NCBI RefSeq assembly: GCF_000471905.2
Contig: NW_006499883.1
Span: 913,054 to 977,053 of the forward strand
Direction of reading: 5' to 3'
Length of the DNA stretch: 64,000 nucleotides
Origin: Amborella trichopoda
Taxonomy: Eukaryota > Streptophyta > Magnoliopsida > Amborellales > Amborellaceae
In this document: piece after piece, positions 46,063 through 58,259 of the stretch
Position numbering within the stretch: position 1 is the first letter of the stretch
How the letters are laid out: every line of letters begins with the position of its first letter
Made by a program: the position numbers and the translations under genes
Notes under the pieces: model-generated
Databases searched by the model: none
What the model was told of the DNA's origin: nothing
What the model saw: only the letters and a program-made list of their open reading frames with translations

Positions 46063-46575
46063 TGATATAGGTCAACTTGAGACCCAAAAGTCCAATTTGG
46101 ACCACTAGTTCCCATAAGCTTTAAATGGGGAGAAAGTGGGTCCTAATGAGAGTTAATTTCTAGGATTGGGAGTAGGAGTACACTTGGGAATTTGTGGTTT
46201 TTGTAGGAAATTGGGTAGCTTTGAATATATAGGGAAAATAGGAGTCTTGCATTGAAGTTATTGTAATTTGTATTGGAACTTATGTTGCATAGGTACTAGG
46301 TTATTTTTGCATGTTTTATGAGTTCTAAAGGTGGGATTTGAACTTCCAATATATAGGGACTTTGTTAGGGGGTCTTTAGAAGAATGTAGACTTGGGTTTT
46401 CAGTTTATATAAGGGTTCTACAATGGCTGTAAAAAAGGGAGTATGAATTTTGAATAAAATTTACAGCAGTTTTCTTTTGGTAGAGCTTGGCTCCTACCCT
46501 TTTCTCTCTCTAAATTCTCTCTTTGTGTGTGTTGCTCTCACTAAGCTGTTGTACCCTCACACATTAGCCACATCA
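46063..46575 (+). repeat. 3' LTR of gypsy element, copy B
   Basis: 513 bp, starts TGATATAGGTCAAC and ends CCACATCA. Preceded by a purine-rich GGGAGGA tract. Confidence 0.9.
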
Positions 46576-47491
46576 ATATGAAAACTGATAATTGGAATTT
46601 GTTCAAGTAGTAGTCACACTTTTTGGCGAAATAAACCAAATCCATTAAGAAAAATGGTGAATGTTGAAGAGCATTTTGGGACAAATTTGTTGAGTAGAAA
46701 TTTGGGCATGAAGGTCTAATTTCTATTATCAAAAGGATTTCTTGAAGCGATGCGCTTGATCTTATGTTTTTGTTTGTAGGTATTTTTATGGGATCTCAAC
46801 GCAAGATAATAGCATGTGGGAAAAGAAAGGCTATCTTAAGCATGGTTGTGAGATTTATATTCTTATCTAGTGTAATGGCTATGTGCTCTATTGCAATTGG
46901 CATACGGAGCATTGCACTGAAGACTGCTGCAATACAGACATGCAAATTATGAAACTTATAAAGCAAATTTGATGCACAAATGAATCTAAATTTTGCATCC
47001 TAATATGGGTTTAACATGAAAGTTTAACCCGCTATTTAAATCAAGAAAAAAGGAGAATACAAGAAAAAATTTCACCCAATTACCACAATAAAATTTCAAT
47101 TTTCCTTACAGGCATTTGATTCTAGTCTTGAATAACCAAAATAACATTTTCAAGCTTTTCTTCTAATTGTTAGCTAGTATAGTTATTGGAGTGATGATAG
47201 TTGTTTATTGAGATCACTTGTAAATCCAGAGAGAGAGTTGAAGTTACAAGTTGAAAATGCAAGTAGCGCTTCCACAAGGAGTGAGTACTTTTGTGTATGC
47301 TAAAGAGTACCAAGTGCATGAAGAAGTTTTGAGCACCGCGTGAGTCTCAAAAAACCTTTGTGGTTTATTAAAAATTATGAAATCCCTAAAATGGCTTACT
47401 GATTTTTCACATCGATTTTAGGGTTATTTTCAGCATGCTTGTTTCTTTGCCGGTGGCATTGATCTACAATCTCTTGTTGGGCCTTACATGA

Positions 47492-47806
47492 GAGAGGGAA
47501 AAATAGAGAAAGAACTTTCTAGAAGACATGGAAGAAAGGGAAAATGAAGATATATTGATCAGGATGATCACGTTTGAGACAATGAAGGTTATGCGAGAAT
47601 ACAAGCTTCCTCAATGTTGTATCTTTTTGTAGAATGTGTACCCTTGAAAGATGAAACAACAAATGCATACAAGTGTACCCAAATAAGGTTGGCCCAAGAA
47701 AGTGAAGTTTGCATTTAATGAAGGTTTGGTTCTTATAAGGCTGAGGTCCTAAACAAACAAACATAGGTCCTGTAAGGCGCACCTTTAATAGTGTCGAAAG
47801 ATTTTA
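47492..47806 (+). other. 3' flank of the PIN pseudogene
   Basis: Matches 25597-25915. Contains the left half of a family D MITE (from about 47722), interrupted by the LINE; the other half resumes at 53990 and runs to about 54250. Confidence 0.6.
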
Positions 47807-47899
47807 TTTTTATTTTTTTTTGACCAATGTTCAAAATTTTATCAATAAACTAGAAAGAAATTACATCAGGAGATATAGAGAGATAAACAAGTCCAACTC

Positions 47900-50800
47900 C
47901 CCCTTTTGCCAAAATATCAGCAGCCTCATTAGTCTCTCTATAAACATGGGAGAAAGCAATAATCAAGGTTGTTATAACATCCATAATCTGCAACCATAAA
48001 GATCAAAGTTCCCACGAAATAGAATGCTTCTTTGTACACCATCTAATAGCGTTTAAATAATCGCCTTCAATTAAACAGGTTGTCCCCAAGTTATAGTCTA
48101 TAAAAATGAGCAAACCTCTAAGAACAGCACTCATCTCAGCAAAATTTGCCCATAACAATCACGGATTACACCCCAATACCCGTCAGACCTGGGTTACCCA
48201 GAGAGCTACCATTAAAATTAAGCTTAAGGCAGCCTAAGGGTGGAGCTAACCACAAAGCCTTTGATCGATGCCTCCTAACCCCAAGAGAAAATAGATTGGA
48301 AAGATTGACCATCACATCCACTTTTGTGATGCCCCATCCCTCCTTGGTCACAGAAATACAGTACCAAATCGACTGCTTAATTAAAAGAATCACTTTTTGT
48401 TGGCGCAAAGTCACACCTTCAAAGGTTCTTCTATTCCTCTCCTTCCACCTGAAAAGCCAATGCCAAATCCCTAAAGTAAAAGGACAATGCATCAAGAGAT
48501 GTGTAATCGATTCACCATCTTGTTTATAGAGTAAATAGATATTAGGTAAAACTTTTCCCCTCTTCATAAGATTGTCTATGGTTAAGATCTTATGTTGTGC
48601 TGCCAACCAAATAAAGATTTGTACTTTATGGGGGATAGGCCACTTCCAAATTTGAACAATCTCAATGAAATACCATCTATAACGGTAGTGAAAAAATAAA
48701 TTATAACAAGATTTAACTGAAAAAAATCCATCACTCTCAATCTCCCAAATCAACACATCAACCGCATCATGTGAGATATATACTTTGTCCAGCAAAGTAC
48801 ACCATTGAGTAAAAACAACTTCACTTAGTCGCCTGTATCTAAAATTTATATTCTAGGAGAGACCATTCCCTTTTCTCTCCACAATCTCTCCAATGAGCAC
48901 ATTTGGTTCAGAAATCATACGAAAAAGGACAGGGAATGTGACTTTAAGTGAGAATTCACCAATCCACTTGTGATGCCAAAACATGACTTGCCTACCACTT
49001 CCAACATTCCATCTGACATAACCAGAGATCATAGGCCTGCAGTTATAGATGCTTTCCAAGTAAAAGAAGTCTCATTCCCTCTACCTCCACCAATCCACAA
49101 ACTATGAATGTCCAAGCCATACTTAGCAATGAGAACATTATACCAGAGCTGGTCCTTATAAATAATACTTTGCCACCACCATTTGCATAAAAGAGCCTCA
49201 TTAAAGCCCAGGCCTCCTTCGCGTTTGGGAGTACAAACTCCGTCCCATCTAACCAAGTGAAATTTCCTATGGTCATCGTTCGAGCCCCAAAGGAAATCTC
49301 TCATCATTTTCTCGAGCTTTCTTCCTACCGAAGCCGGCATTTGGATCAATGACATCTGGTACACATGGAGATTGGATAAACAGGACCGCAGTAGTGTGAC
49401 CCTCCCCCCAAGAGATAGATACTTGTACTTCCATAAGTCAAGTTTAATTTGTACCCTTTCAATAACCTTATCCCACACGGCAATAGGAAACTTGGCATCA
49501 GAAGTAGGCAAGCCCAAATAGAAAATGGTGAAACTTGCTATTTTACAACCCACAACTCTTGCCAGATTCACAGCTACATCGGTCCCACAATTAATGGTTA
49601 CCAAAGAAGATTGTGGAAATTCACTTTCATACCCATAATCACTTCACAAATTTCAAAAAATCTAGCAATATTTTCCAGCTGATCTATCTTTGCATCATAA
49701 AACACTAATGTATCATCCGCATATTGGAGATGAGAAACAATAATATCTGAGTTGGCAATTTTGAAACCTGAGAAATTACCACCCGTTTTAACCTTACTCA
49801 ACATGATACTAAAACACTCGGCATAAATGGGATAGAGAAATGGTGATAGAGGATCCCCTTGACAAAGTCCTCTAAAGCCATTAAAAAAACAAATGGGGCT
49901 TCCCTTAAATAAGATAGAGAAGTGTGCAGATGATAGACACTCAAAAATCCAGCTTCTCCATCTATCTCCAAAACCATCATTTTCATGATTTCAAGCAGGA
50001 CCCCCCATTCCACCCTGTCATAGGCCTTTTCCATATCCAATTTTAACATGACCCCTTCCTTTTTACTGAAAACACAAGAATGGATGCACTCATGTGCAAT
50101 CAACACACTATCTATAATCTGATGATCTTTTATAAAAGCTGATTAGGACTTCAAAATAAGGAAAGGTAGAACCTCTTTCAGTCTGTCAGCAAGTATTTTA
50201 GCAATGATTTTGTAGACACTAGTCAACAGACTAATCGGTCTGACATCAAAGAGCTCACTTATAGTCGACTTTTTAAGAATCAAAGTCAGGAAGGTAGAGT
50301 TAATACCTTTAAAGATCTTACTGGTAGGAAAGAATTCTCTAACCATCATCAATAAATCTTCGTTTAAAATGTTCCAAAACTTATGGAAAAAAATCATAGG
50401 GAAGCCATTCGTGCCAAGCGCCTTATCACCAGTCAAAGCAAAGTCAGCTTTTTTTAATTCTTCCATAAAAATAGGTCTTTCCAAATTTCCAGCTTGAGCC
50501 CCTTGCAACACCTTAAAGGGGACATTGTTAAAACTAGAGTATAAGAACACCTCCCTGGAGAAACCATTCTTAAAGTGATTTACTACTCTTTCTTTTATAG
50601 CCGCAGTATTCTCATAATCGATTCTAGGGATCGTCAAACCTGAGATATCATTTTTCCTTCTTCTAGAGGAAGCGATAGCATGAAAGAATTTAGTATTTAG
50701 ATCACCCTCTTTCAACCATTATTTCTAGACCTTTGCTTCCAATAAATTTCTTCCAATCTCCGTAGCTCCTCAAGCTCCTTCAATTTAAGAGTACGTTCCA

Positions 50801-51783
50801 AAACAAGAGCCTCAGTCAACTCTCCATTAAACTGAGAATCAGCCTCTAAACCTTCAATATCAGCTAAAATAGCGTCAATCTTGGCCTTTATGTCAACCTT
50901 ATTCTCTCTCTTTCAAAGAAGTAACTTGTGTTTAACATTCAGTAACTTCTTATGTATTTGATAATCCATCTGGCCAATCACTACCGTGTTCATCCTGATC
51001 CTTCGAATAATCTCCACTGCCTCCTTTTCCTCTAGCCACCGCACCTCGAATTGAAAAGGTTTAGGTCCCCCCTCTGAGACATCCCGTACTTAGAAGAATA
51101 GGGGTGTGGTCGGAAGAAAGTCGCACCAGTGACTTCACAGAGGCAAGAAGGAAAGCTTCCAACCAGCCTGCTGCTACAAAAAACCTGTCCAATTTGGACA
51201 TGGCAAGATTGCTCACACTATTATTGGACCAAGTAAACTTAGCACCAATAATAGAAAGGTCGAAAAAGGCATTTTCTTTAATGAAGAGGTTAAACTTTCT
51301 CATAAACACATTGATAGGGTGCTCTGCTAAACACACATTCGGCTACCTAATAAGGTTAAAATCCCCCCAATAACCATAGGATAGGGAACAGAATGTACGA
51401 CAGCATGCATATCACAAATAAAGGCATCCTTCAAGGAGGAAGAATTAGGCCCATAAACACTCATAAAGCCCCATGAAAAATCCAAAATAGGCCCCCTAAA
51501 ACCCAAAAACAAAAAGTTGTCTCTGACAATGGAATCAAAACAAAAAATAACAGTAGGATCCCATAAAATCGATAAACCCCCTAAACTACCTACTACATCA
51601 ATACCAGCAAAAGAGACTGCTCCACTACCCCAAACTTCTCTCACTGCCGCAAGAGTAGGGCTAGGAAGTTTAGTTTCCTATAAAGCAAGAATTACAGGTT
51701 TAAACTTAGAAACCAAAACTAAAGCATCACGTCTTCTTCTGGGGTGACCTAAACCCCTAACACTCCAAGATAGAAAATTCATT
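47900..51783 (-). pseudogene. LINE ORF2 (endonuclease, reverse transcriptase, RNase H)
   Basis: Starts MNFLSWSVRGLGHPRRR at 51783. AP endonuclease with ETKL and a GDFN motif that falls on a frameshift at a run of six C at 51363-51368. RT from about 50715 (EGDLNTKFFHA, RPISLLTSVYKIIAKILADR) with YADD near 49715. Post-RT region 49604-49029 (NFLWGS, KWWWQS). zf-RVT domain 48795-48430. RNase H from about 48230 (LKLNFNGSSLGNPG) to 47900 (YRETNEAADILAKGG). Several stops. Would nick target DNA and reverse-transcribe LINE RNA. Confidence 0.85.
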
Positions 51784-53779
51784 AAAAGTAAAAGGGAGAG
51801 GAAGAAGAACCTAGTCCAGAAAAACCATCACCGAAATAAGCATCTTCAAGCACCATCGAGTCAATAGCATCTCCATCAGATGAAGAAGACGAAGTTGTTG
51901 GTTCTGAGTCTACGTCCACCACTTCTGGATCACGAAAGGCAATAGCAGCAGCAAGATATCCTCCTTTCGGAACTCCATGGGCTTCCAATCTCGCAGAGGA
52001 ACGAACTCCGCGATGAAACACTTTTTTCTTCTTGCTTTTGTTCTTCAAAAAATCTGTCGGAGTTTTATCATTTGTCTTCTTGGTATCTTCATTAGCCAAG
52101 CCCTCACGATAGTCAACTACTTTCTTCACCTCTGTCTCTGTCGGCTTCTTTTCTCTAACAGCCTCCGCTTTAGCTTGCGGTTCTTCCTAATACCCTCCAT
52201 TACCGCAACAAGTGGAACTTCATCATGTCCCATATCCACCAACAATTTTCCCACAAAAGGTGAGTCATCCAAAGTAGAACAAGTGGTTTCAGTGGCAATG
52301 GGATTCTTCATAGCAGCCTCAGGTGAAATGACCAGCTGCAACAAAGAGGTTGACGTCTCCGCCGATAGTGGCTCTACCAGCGAAGAGGACAATGCCTTCT
52401 CCCAACCTCTGACTCCACATGAGCACCATCACCAATCATCAGTGGTTCCTCTGGTTCGATCACCAAGAAAGCAAGGGGATCAACTAGAAGAGGGTCGAAG
52501 CTTGAGCGGATTTTCTTAACAGCAACAAGGCAAAAAGGACGAGGGTGCATGTTCGTGCATAGGATACAAACATAGAGAAGGAGGCACCAGCCTTTGCCGA
52601 CTGATTTGTGGCGAGAGAGGAGGAAGAATAGAACCAAAGCCGGGGGAAGATTAGAAAGCGCTGAAGAAGGAGATCCCTTATCGCAATTTTCGTCAAAACA
52701 AAATGCCACCTGTATTCTGGTTCCTACCCCACCCAAATCATGCTGACAAGAAGGCATAAAATCCCCTCCCAAGGTTATCAAAGATCTGTCCTCCGCTGCC
52801 TTCTTTGGAGTAAGACCAAAACCAGGCTCAAAAAAAGAGGTGGACCCTCTTGACCACATAAGCCTTTCGAAAACTCATCCAAAAGAGGACAAGATGGGTC
52901 AACACTAGGCCCATCCGGAGAGGAGTTTAAAAATTGACTTTGCCTACTCTTAATAGGAAACTTACCATTGACTTTACTCGCAACATTCTGTAACTGCTGA
53001 TTACTAAACCCATATGAAACTCCCTCCGTGTAATCCGGAAATCTACCCACCTCGATCCATTTTTTTGAAATTTTTACCATTACATGAGATTCAAATTGGA
53101 AATTCCTAGCCTTACGCCAAGCATTTCTCTGAGGAACTGAAATTTTCCTGTAACTAGGCTCCAGCAGTCTCCCAACTTCCAGTGACTGGCTCCAAAGCTT
53201 ACCCTTCTCCAATACCATAGGTAACTCAGAATTGCCTTCTCCTTGAGCTTTACTAATGCTACCTTCACAAACCACTCCAATCTCAAAGGTATCTTTTCCA
53301 ACAGAGAGGCAAACTTTCTGAGGTATAGCCGCACCAACAAGCTTCAAAACTCTAACCCATACCATCTTGCAGGCCGGGCTCAAAAATGAATCCCAGTCTA
53401 AATCCACATATCCTCCCAGAGAGTCTGCAATCTTTTTTAAAATAGTCAAATTCCAAGCATGCAAAGGTACACCATTAAGACCCAACCAAAGAGATTACTT
53501 CTGAATGACGGAATTGTGGTCACAAGGCTTCCAACGATCCAACGACAGAAGGCTTCCACGTAGTCTACAGAAACGATTACAGAGAGCTCTACTAACCTCA
53601 TCCTTAGACCAAAGTTTAAAGACAATTTTGTTCTCACCTATGATTTTCATATCAGGAGAGTATGACAAACACCATCCTCTTCTAGCCCTGTCCGACAAAC
53701 CAAAGAAATCTGTGATAGGTGGGGAGAAGGACCTAGTGATAAAAAAATTCAGATCTAATATCCAGCTTATCCCATTCAT
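51782..53779 (-). pseudogene. LINE ORF1 (DUF4283-type RNA-binding protein)
   Basis: Starts near 53779. An N-terminal domain resembling DUF4283 of plant L1 ORF1 (FKLWSKDEVSRALCNRF; GLNGVPLHAWNL; LGGYVDLD) is followed by a long polar linker and a Lys/Ser-rich C-terminus ending at 51782. Lesions: stop near 53493, frame change near 52860, and others at about 52390 and 52130. ORF1 proteins bind LINE RNA. The stop TAA overlaps the ORF2 start (TAATG). Confidence 0.75.
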
Positions 53780-54325
53780 TACTCAGAATCCGAACTAAAG
53801 GATAGAGAGAACTATCCACAGATCCCATCATCCCTTGAAACAAATACACCTCCCTCTCTCAGTCGCAGATCAGGAAGAGGAAAATTGATGAAGATGGCCA
53901 ACGACCATTGACCCATCACTTTGTTACATCCTGTCAAACTATGTGAGTTTCTTATTCACCATCGCCACATCCACGGTTAGGGTTTCACACGAAAGATATT
54001 TTTTCAATGCTGGAAATCTTTGTGATGGCTTGAAATTTTTTTTTTCACATCTATTTATAAAATTTAAAGCTTTGAAAATAATGTAAGTCGAACAGATTTA
54101 TGAACACTTGAAAATTTTGAAAATTGACGATCCACAAAATACATTACAAGATGCACTGTTTTCAAGACTTGAAATCCATTTTTTCTCATCTAGTGAATTT
54201 TTGAGGTGCATCTTAATTTGATTGTTTAGGGCCTCACCCATACATAAATGTTTTCCTTTAAATGAAACGATCTCATTCATTAAGTACAATTAAGGAAAGG
54301 CGTTTTTTAGCTTTTTTAAGTCATT

Positions 54326-54877
54326 TGGTGGCAGAAATTCACATGGTGGAAGGTTAGCTTAAAGTTCCCAGTTGGTTTATTTATGAAAACTTTGGTACGG
54401 AACTTTAAGTTTAAAACTAATCTCTCGATCAAAAAAGGAAACCACAATTTGGAACTTGAAGCTTTGAACCAAGGATATTTTAGAAAAAAAAATGAAAAAA
54501 TTACCTACTACAAGAAAACATTTTTATGGTATTACATAATGGTCTGATTTTTCTAAGAAGTTAGTAAGAGATCCTACTTTTTGTAATTTTTTATTTTTCA
54601 AGTTTAACCTCTAGTGACCAGTCCAATAGCATTGGACCAGTTTTTTTTTTTTTTTTTATTTTTTATTTTGTTGAACCTAGGGCCATCCTAAAGGCCAGGT
54701 CAGTTCTGGGTTGGTTCGATGTTTAAAACATAGGACCGCCCAACTTGAGGGGAGTTCGACCATTCAAACATCTATCTATCTGATCCGCTTTTCCCATTTC
54801 ATTTAATCACAGTCCAATTGTTGCGACACTATACCCGTCAAAGTTGTTTTTTCTTATTATTTAAAAAAGTGGTGTGA
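54326..54877. other. Intergenic sequence
   Basis: No gene. Holds a T-rich run near 54636-54670 and a degenerate repeat resembling the terminal sequence of the 34872-36562 element (TTCGATGTTTAAAACATAGG). Confidence 0.4.
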
Positions 54878-55128
54878 TGTATGAGATATCAAGCCACACT
54901 TTAGTTTGTTTCTTTTTGGCAGAGGGAGAAGATAAAATTAGGGTTTAAAACTGCTAATTTGATCCTCATCTTTCATCCCTGAAATTTAGATTTTGGTGAG
55001 ATAGATGATTTTGGAAATGAAAGATGAGATTGAAATTCTGAAATTTACGCCCTATTTCCATCTTCTCTCTCGGTATACAAAAAAAAGGAGGACCTAGGGA
55101 TTGATTTCATATCTCATACATAGAATCC
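54878..55128. mobile_element. Foldback MITE
   Basis: ATGTATGAGATATCAA near 54878 pairs with TTGATTTCATATCTCATACAT ending near 55128 (one short internal mismatch). The inner arms GATCCTCATCTTTCATCC and GGAAATGAAAGATGAGATT also pair, so almost the whole 250 bp can fold. Non-coding. Confidence 0.6.
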
Positions 55129-55289
55129 CTTTTTTCTTAAAGAAAAAAATAATTTGGACATGTCCATTGTTGCAACCATCGGATAGTGCTTAAATAAATA
55201 AATAAAATAAAAATAAAAAGTGTCTTGTTAATATTTGAATCATCGGACCACCCAAAACAAGGGTTCTAGCGGTTTGATTTGAATAAATG

Positions 55290-56290
55290 TCTAGGATTGC
55301 TCCTATCACTATATTAAGTCAAAATGCTCTTTGATTTTTAATTTTTTTTCTCTACAAGACACATTTGAGCAAAATTTGAGCTGTACCCCTCCGTATTGTG
55401 TCACACCTTGCAAAAATAAAAAAGAAAAATATATTTTATCAAAATAAATGATAAGAAAGCCCCTACAGTTTCATATATTTTGGTCATTTTTCCTTGTCAG
55501 TGATATTTTTTTATTATTTTATTGTGTGCTCCTCTGTTAGTTATATGCACGCCCAAAAATTCATGCAAAATCATTTATAAAATGAAAAATAAATATAAAT
55601 TGCTATGAGCAATTGAATCAAGATCTGACACTCAAATGCTAACTTGCAACATTGTAACTAAAGTCATCTCAATCATCTATTCAGATTGAATGATTGATAA
55701 CAAGGGCCATATATACTCTACATGTGGTGGAATCGCATGTAATGTTTTTCCTATAGAATAGAAATATGTCCACATATAAACCACGTAGGGCTGTTATTTC
55801 CTAGCCATCCAATCTAAATGGATGGCTAGGAACGCGTCAACCACAATGATGCACCTAATATAATTTTCAATTGAAAAATGACCCATCTAATATTATTTTG
55901 CTTTTTACTTTTTAAACAAATCATCTTTGCAAAAACTTTAGGGTGTGCACAATTGTGCATATGATAAGAACAAATAATCTCACCAAAAAAATAACTAAAA
56001 TACTATGAGTTTTGAAGCAATTTAGTTATTTCTGTTATCAACAATATTGTTTTCTTATTTTTGTTAGGTGCACCCTTGTGAGAGGAGGGAATGTCCAAAA
56101 TTTACCTTGAAATAATTTGTTAAGAAAGATTAAAGAAAAAAATACTTTGAGTCATCAGATCAAGACACTCAAAGGCTAACTTGTAACATTACGATTGAAG
56201 CTATCCAAGCCATTCGATTACATTGGTGTTTTTTAGAATGTGGGAGGCTCCATACATAAAGGTTCCGAGAAATATGTGATATAGAAACAT
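55290..56290. repeat. Two diverged family A MITE relatives
   Basis: Around 55300-55790 and 55800-56290, both with the conserved theme CTAACTTGCAACATTGTAAC / AAGTCATCTCAATCATC, ACCAAAATAC-type segments and a GTGCACCCTTGTGAGAGGAG element. Ends are eroded and boundaries are approximate. Confidence 0.4.
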
Positions 56291-56639
56291 TTGAACTTAA
56301 ATCGCCCTAAAAAGTTGGTCTGAAACTTAAATTTATTTGTAGTTTTCCATAAGGAAAAAGAGTTCACGATTTTGTTATAATAATTATCTATTCCTATTTG
56401 AGAAGATGATTTCTAAAATGAGCAATATGAGGCCTATCTAATTTTTTTATATAGTTATCAGTAACATTATTTTGTTGTTTCTGGTGTTATATATTCCAAT
56501 TATAAAAATATGAAATTAGAATATAATCTACAATCATAGAAAAATCAATATGAGATTAAAGATATCACCGTTATATCAAATCAGATTGAAGGGATAAGAA
56601 TTAACATCTATAAAAGAGGATATGATCTTCCCAATGTTA

Positions 56640-57095
56640 CTAAATTAGGGGTTGTTCACCATTACTTGGAGGTTTTGTGGCGTCATTTGCTATATCCTCA
56701 TCAAAGATAGAATGAGATTTTTGGTTTTCCGTCGAGCTACTCATCTCCTAGACCAATGTTTGATCCTTTGGAAATTGATCCACATGGGCTGAATTTTTAT
56801 TTTGCTGAGAACCTGGGTAGTGCTCTGAAGAATGAGACTCTTTGAATGTGATTCAATGGTGCAACAGGAAGCAAAGAGTTTCGTCCGTACTCAAATCGTT
56901 ATGATTGCAGATCTTGGATTTGGTTGTTTTTATTCAGTTTCCTTTATTCATGTTTATAGAGAAGCTAATTTGGTGACGGATTCTTTGGCTAAATTTAGAG
57001 TGACGATGGCTAATATTGTGGTCTTTGATGATGTAATTATGCCAATGTAATCTCTTTTATTAATAAAGTTAGTTAACATTAGTCAAAAAAACAGA
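56640..57095 (+). mobile_element. LINE 3' end (RNase H C-terminus), truncated
   Basis: Codons at 56832-57050 end an RNase H-like domain (SFIHVYREANLVTDSLAKF), close in type to the LINE ORF2 C-termini elsewhere in the window. Followed by AATAAAG and a short A tract near 57086-57092. The upstream part to about 56640 shows weak LINE coding resemblance. A 5'-truncated insertion on +. Confidence 0.7.
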
Positions 57096-57298
57096 AGAGT
57101 GATATATTATCTTCATAACTCTTTTAAAAAAATTTATGAAATTTTTTATTTTTAAAATACTATTTTAGACCAAGTTTGGGATAATAAAAGTTGAAATAAT
57201 TTACATTTACGTTGATTTACAATAAAAACTTTTCAATTTATGTGCAGCCTATGCATCGAATCCCTGTTTAGATAAGAAAATTTATTTCATCAGTCGGG

Positions 57299-57547
57299 GG
57301 ACGCATTTCTACATGTGTCCTCCTGAGGTATAAAGAATTTAAAAAGGTATAAAGCATTTATTTTAAAACTGACAGGCGGTCCATCAAAAAACAGTTGAAA
57401 CTAACTATCTAAATGTTTTCTTTATAAAACTATTATATTTAATTTTAAAATTAATTATATATCCTTAAAAATGGATCCAAAAATCCATCTTAAAAATAAA
57501 GTTTTAAGAGGGACTCATTTCTACATGGACTCATAGAATTGTGTCCT
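57299..57547. mobile_element. MITE family C, intergenic copy
   Basis: 249 bp, ends GGACGCATTTCTACATGTG and ACTCATAGAATTGTGTCCTT. Reverse orientation to the copies in PIN intron 3. Confidence 0.6.
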
Positions 57548-57803
57548 TCAGATAAAGTTTGTCTGTGGGCCCGCATATGAACTTGAGCAACGTGCCTTTT
57601 TCTGGACGGCAGTGATTGTAAGTCTAACATTCAATCACCATTGGTGGATCAACCATTATGTGGACGTGCCTGCATAGTATCACAGGCTAATTTCTGACTC
57701 AACTATTTAACATTTAATCCATATCATATTTCAAACTCATAATTATGTATATTTTATGAGTTTTTTTTAATTTGAGATAAAAAGTAATAAACTATTAAAT
57801 AAT

Positions 57804-58196
57804 GGGAAAAGTTTATATAGAGCCGAGGCTCTAAACAATCAAATTAGAGCCTTCCTCAAAATTTTCACTAGAAGAGGTTGTTTTGATGTTCAAATATCCT
57901 CAGATTGATCATCTCGATATCAAGATGCATGGACATGAGAAAAAAATGGATTACAAGTTTTGGAAATAGTGTATTTTGTAACGCATTATTGGACCGTTAA
58001 TTTTCAAGATTCTCAATTTTTCATAGATATGGCGATATATATCATTTTTGAAGCTTTAAACTTCATAAATAAGTATAAAAATATATTTTAAGACTGTCAG
58101 AAAGATTTTCAATATTGAAACTACTTTTCTCGATACTATTTGAAGATAGGCTCGAATTTGATTGTTTAGAGCCTAGGCTCTATGCAAACCGCACCC
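57804..58196. mobile_element. MULE-type MITE (family D) with perfect 9-bp target duplication
   Basis: 393 bp, starts GGGAAAAGTTTATATAGAGC and ends …CTATGCAAACCGCACCC; both ends carry GAGCC-AGGCTCTAAACAATCAAA in inverted form. Flanked by TTAAATAAT on both sides (57795-57803, 58197-58205). The 9-bp duplication places it with Mutator-like elements. Confidence 0.85.
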
Positions 58197-58259
58197 TTAA
58201 ATAATTCATCTCCTAAATGTTAAATGTATTTTGATAAATTTCCTTTCTTTTTCTTGTTC

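Larger units (their letters stand above)
41301..46575 (+). mobile_element. Ty3/gypsy LTR retrotransposon in PIN intron 3, copy B (both LTRs)
   Basis: 5.27 kb. LTRs 41301-41798 and 46063-46575, starting TGATG and ending CATCA. Perfect 5-bp target duplication ATATG (41296-41300 and 46576-46580). Contains gag, zinc knuckle, protease, RT, RNase H and integrase sequence with many stops. Sits at the same intron position as the copy A element. The two LTRs differ at several positions by eye, which means an old insertion. Confidence 0.95.
36812..47491 (+). pseudogene. PIN auxin carrier, duplicate copy, pseudogene
   Basis: All six exons of the copy A gene are recognisable: 36812-37389, about 38703-38825, 40371-40456, 46780-46937, 47263-47339 and 47422-47491. 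Damage, read directly: a 1-nt insertion near 36869 in exon 1; an in-register TGA at 36915-36917 where copy A encodes a Thr-Pro pair; an 18-nt in-frame loss in the loop; a 1-nt loss in exon 2; the intron 4 donor GT changed to AC (36938 equivalent is 46938-46939) and the intron 4 acceptor AG changed to AA just before 47263. A 135-codon frame survives from 37011. No full-length carrier can be made; a truncated RNA is possible. Confidence 0.9.
47807..53989 (-). mobile_element. L1-type LINE, near full length, in duplication B
   Basis: 6.2 kb on the - strand, with two ORFs, a poly-T tract at the left (poly-A tail, about 47803-47821) and a target duplication around CGAAAGAT(A)TTTT (from 47795 on the left, from 53990 on the right). 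Copy A has the empty site at 25912 (GTCGAAAGATATTTTTT). Inserted after the duplication and inside a MITE. Open frames are long but carry single stops and shifts, so it is recent but inactive. Confidence 0.9.
31610..54325. repeat. Segmental tandem duplication, copy B
   Basis: Collinear with copy A (13395-28125) and in the same orientation. About 8 kb longer because of later insertions: extra MITE material (33404-33708), a MULE-like element (34872-36562), a MULE MITE (39627-40019), an insertion at about 40990-41245, a longer gypsy element, and a 6.2-kb LINE (47807-53989). Confidence 0.85.
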
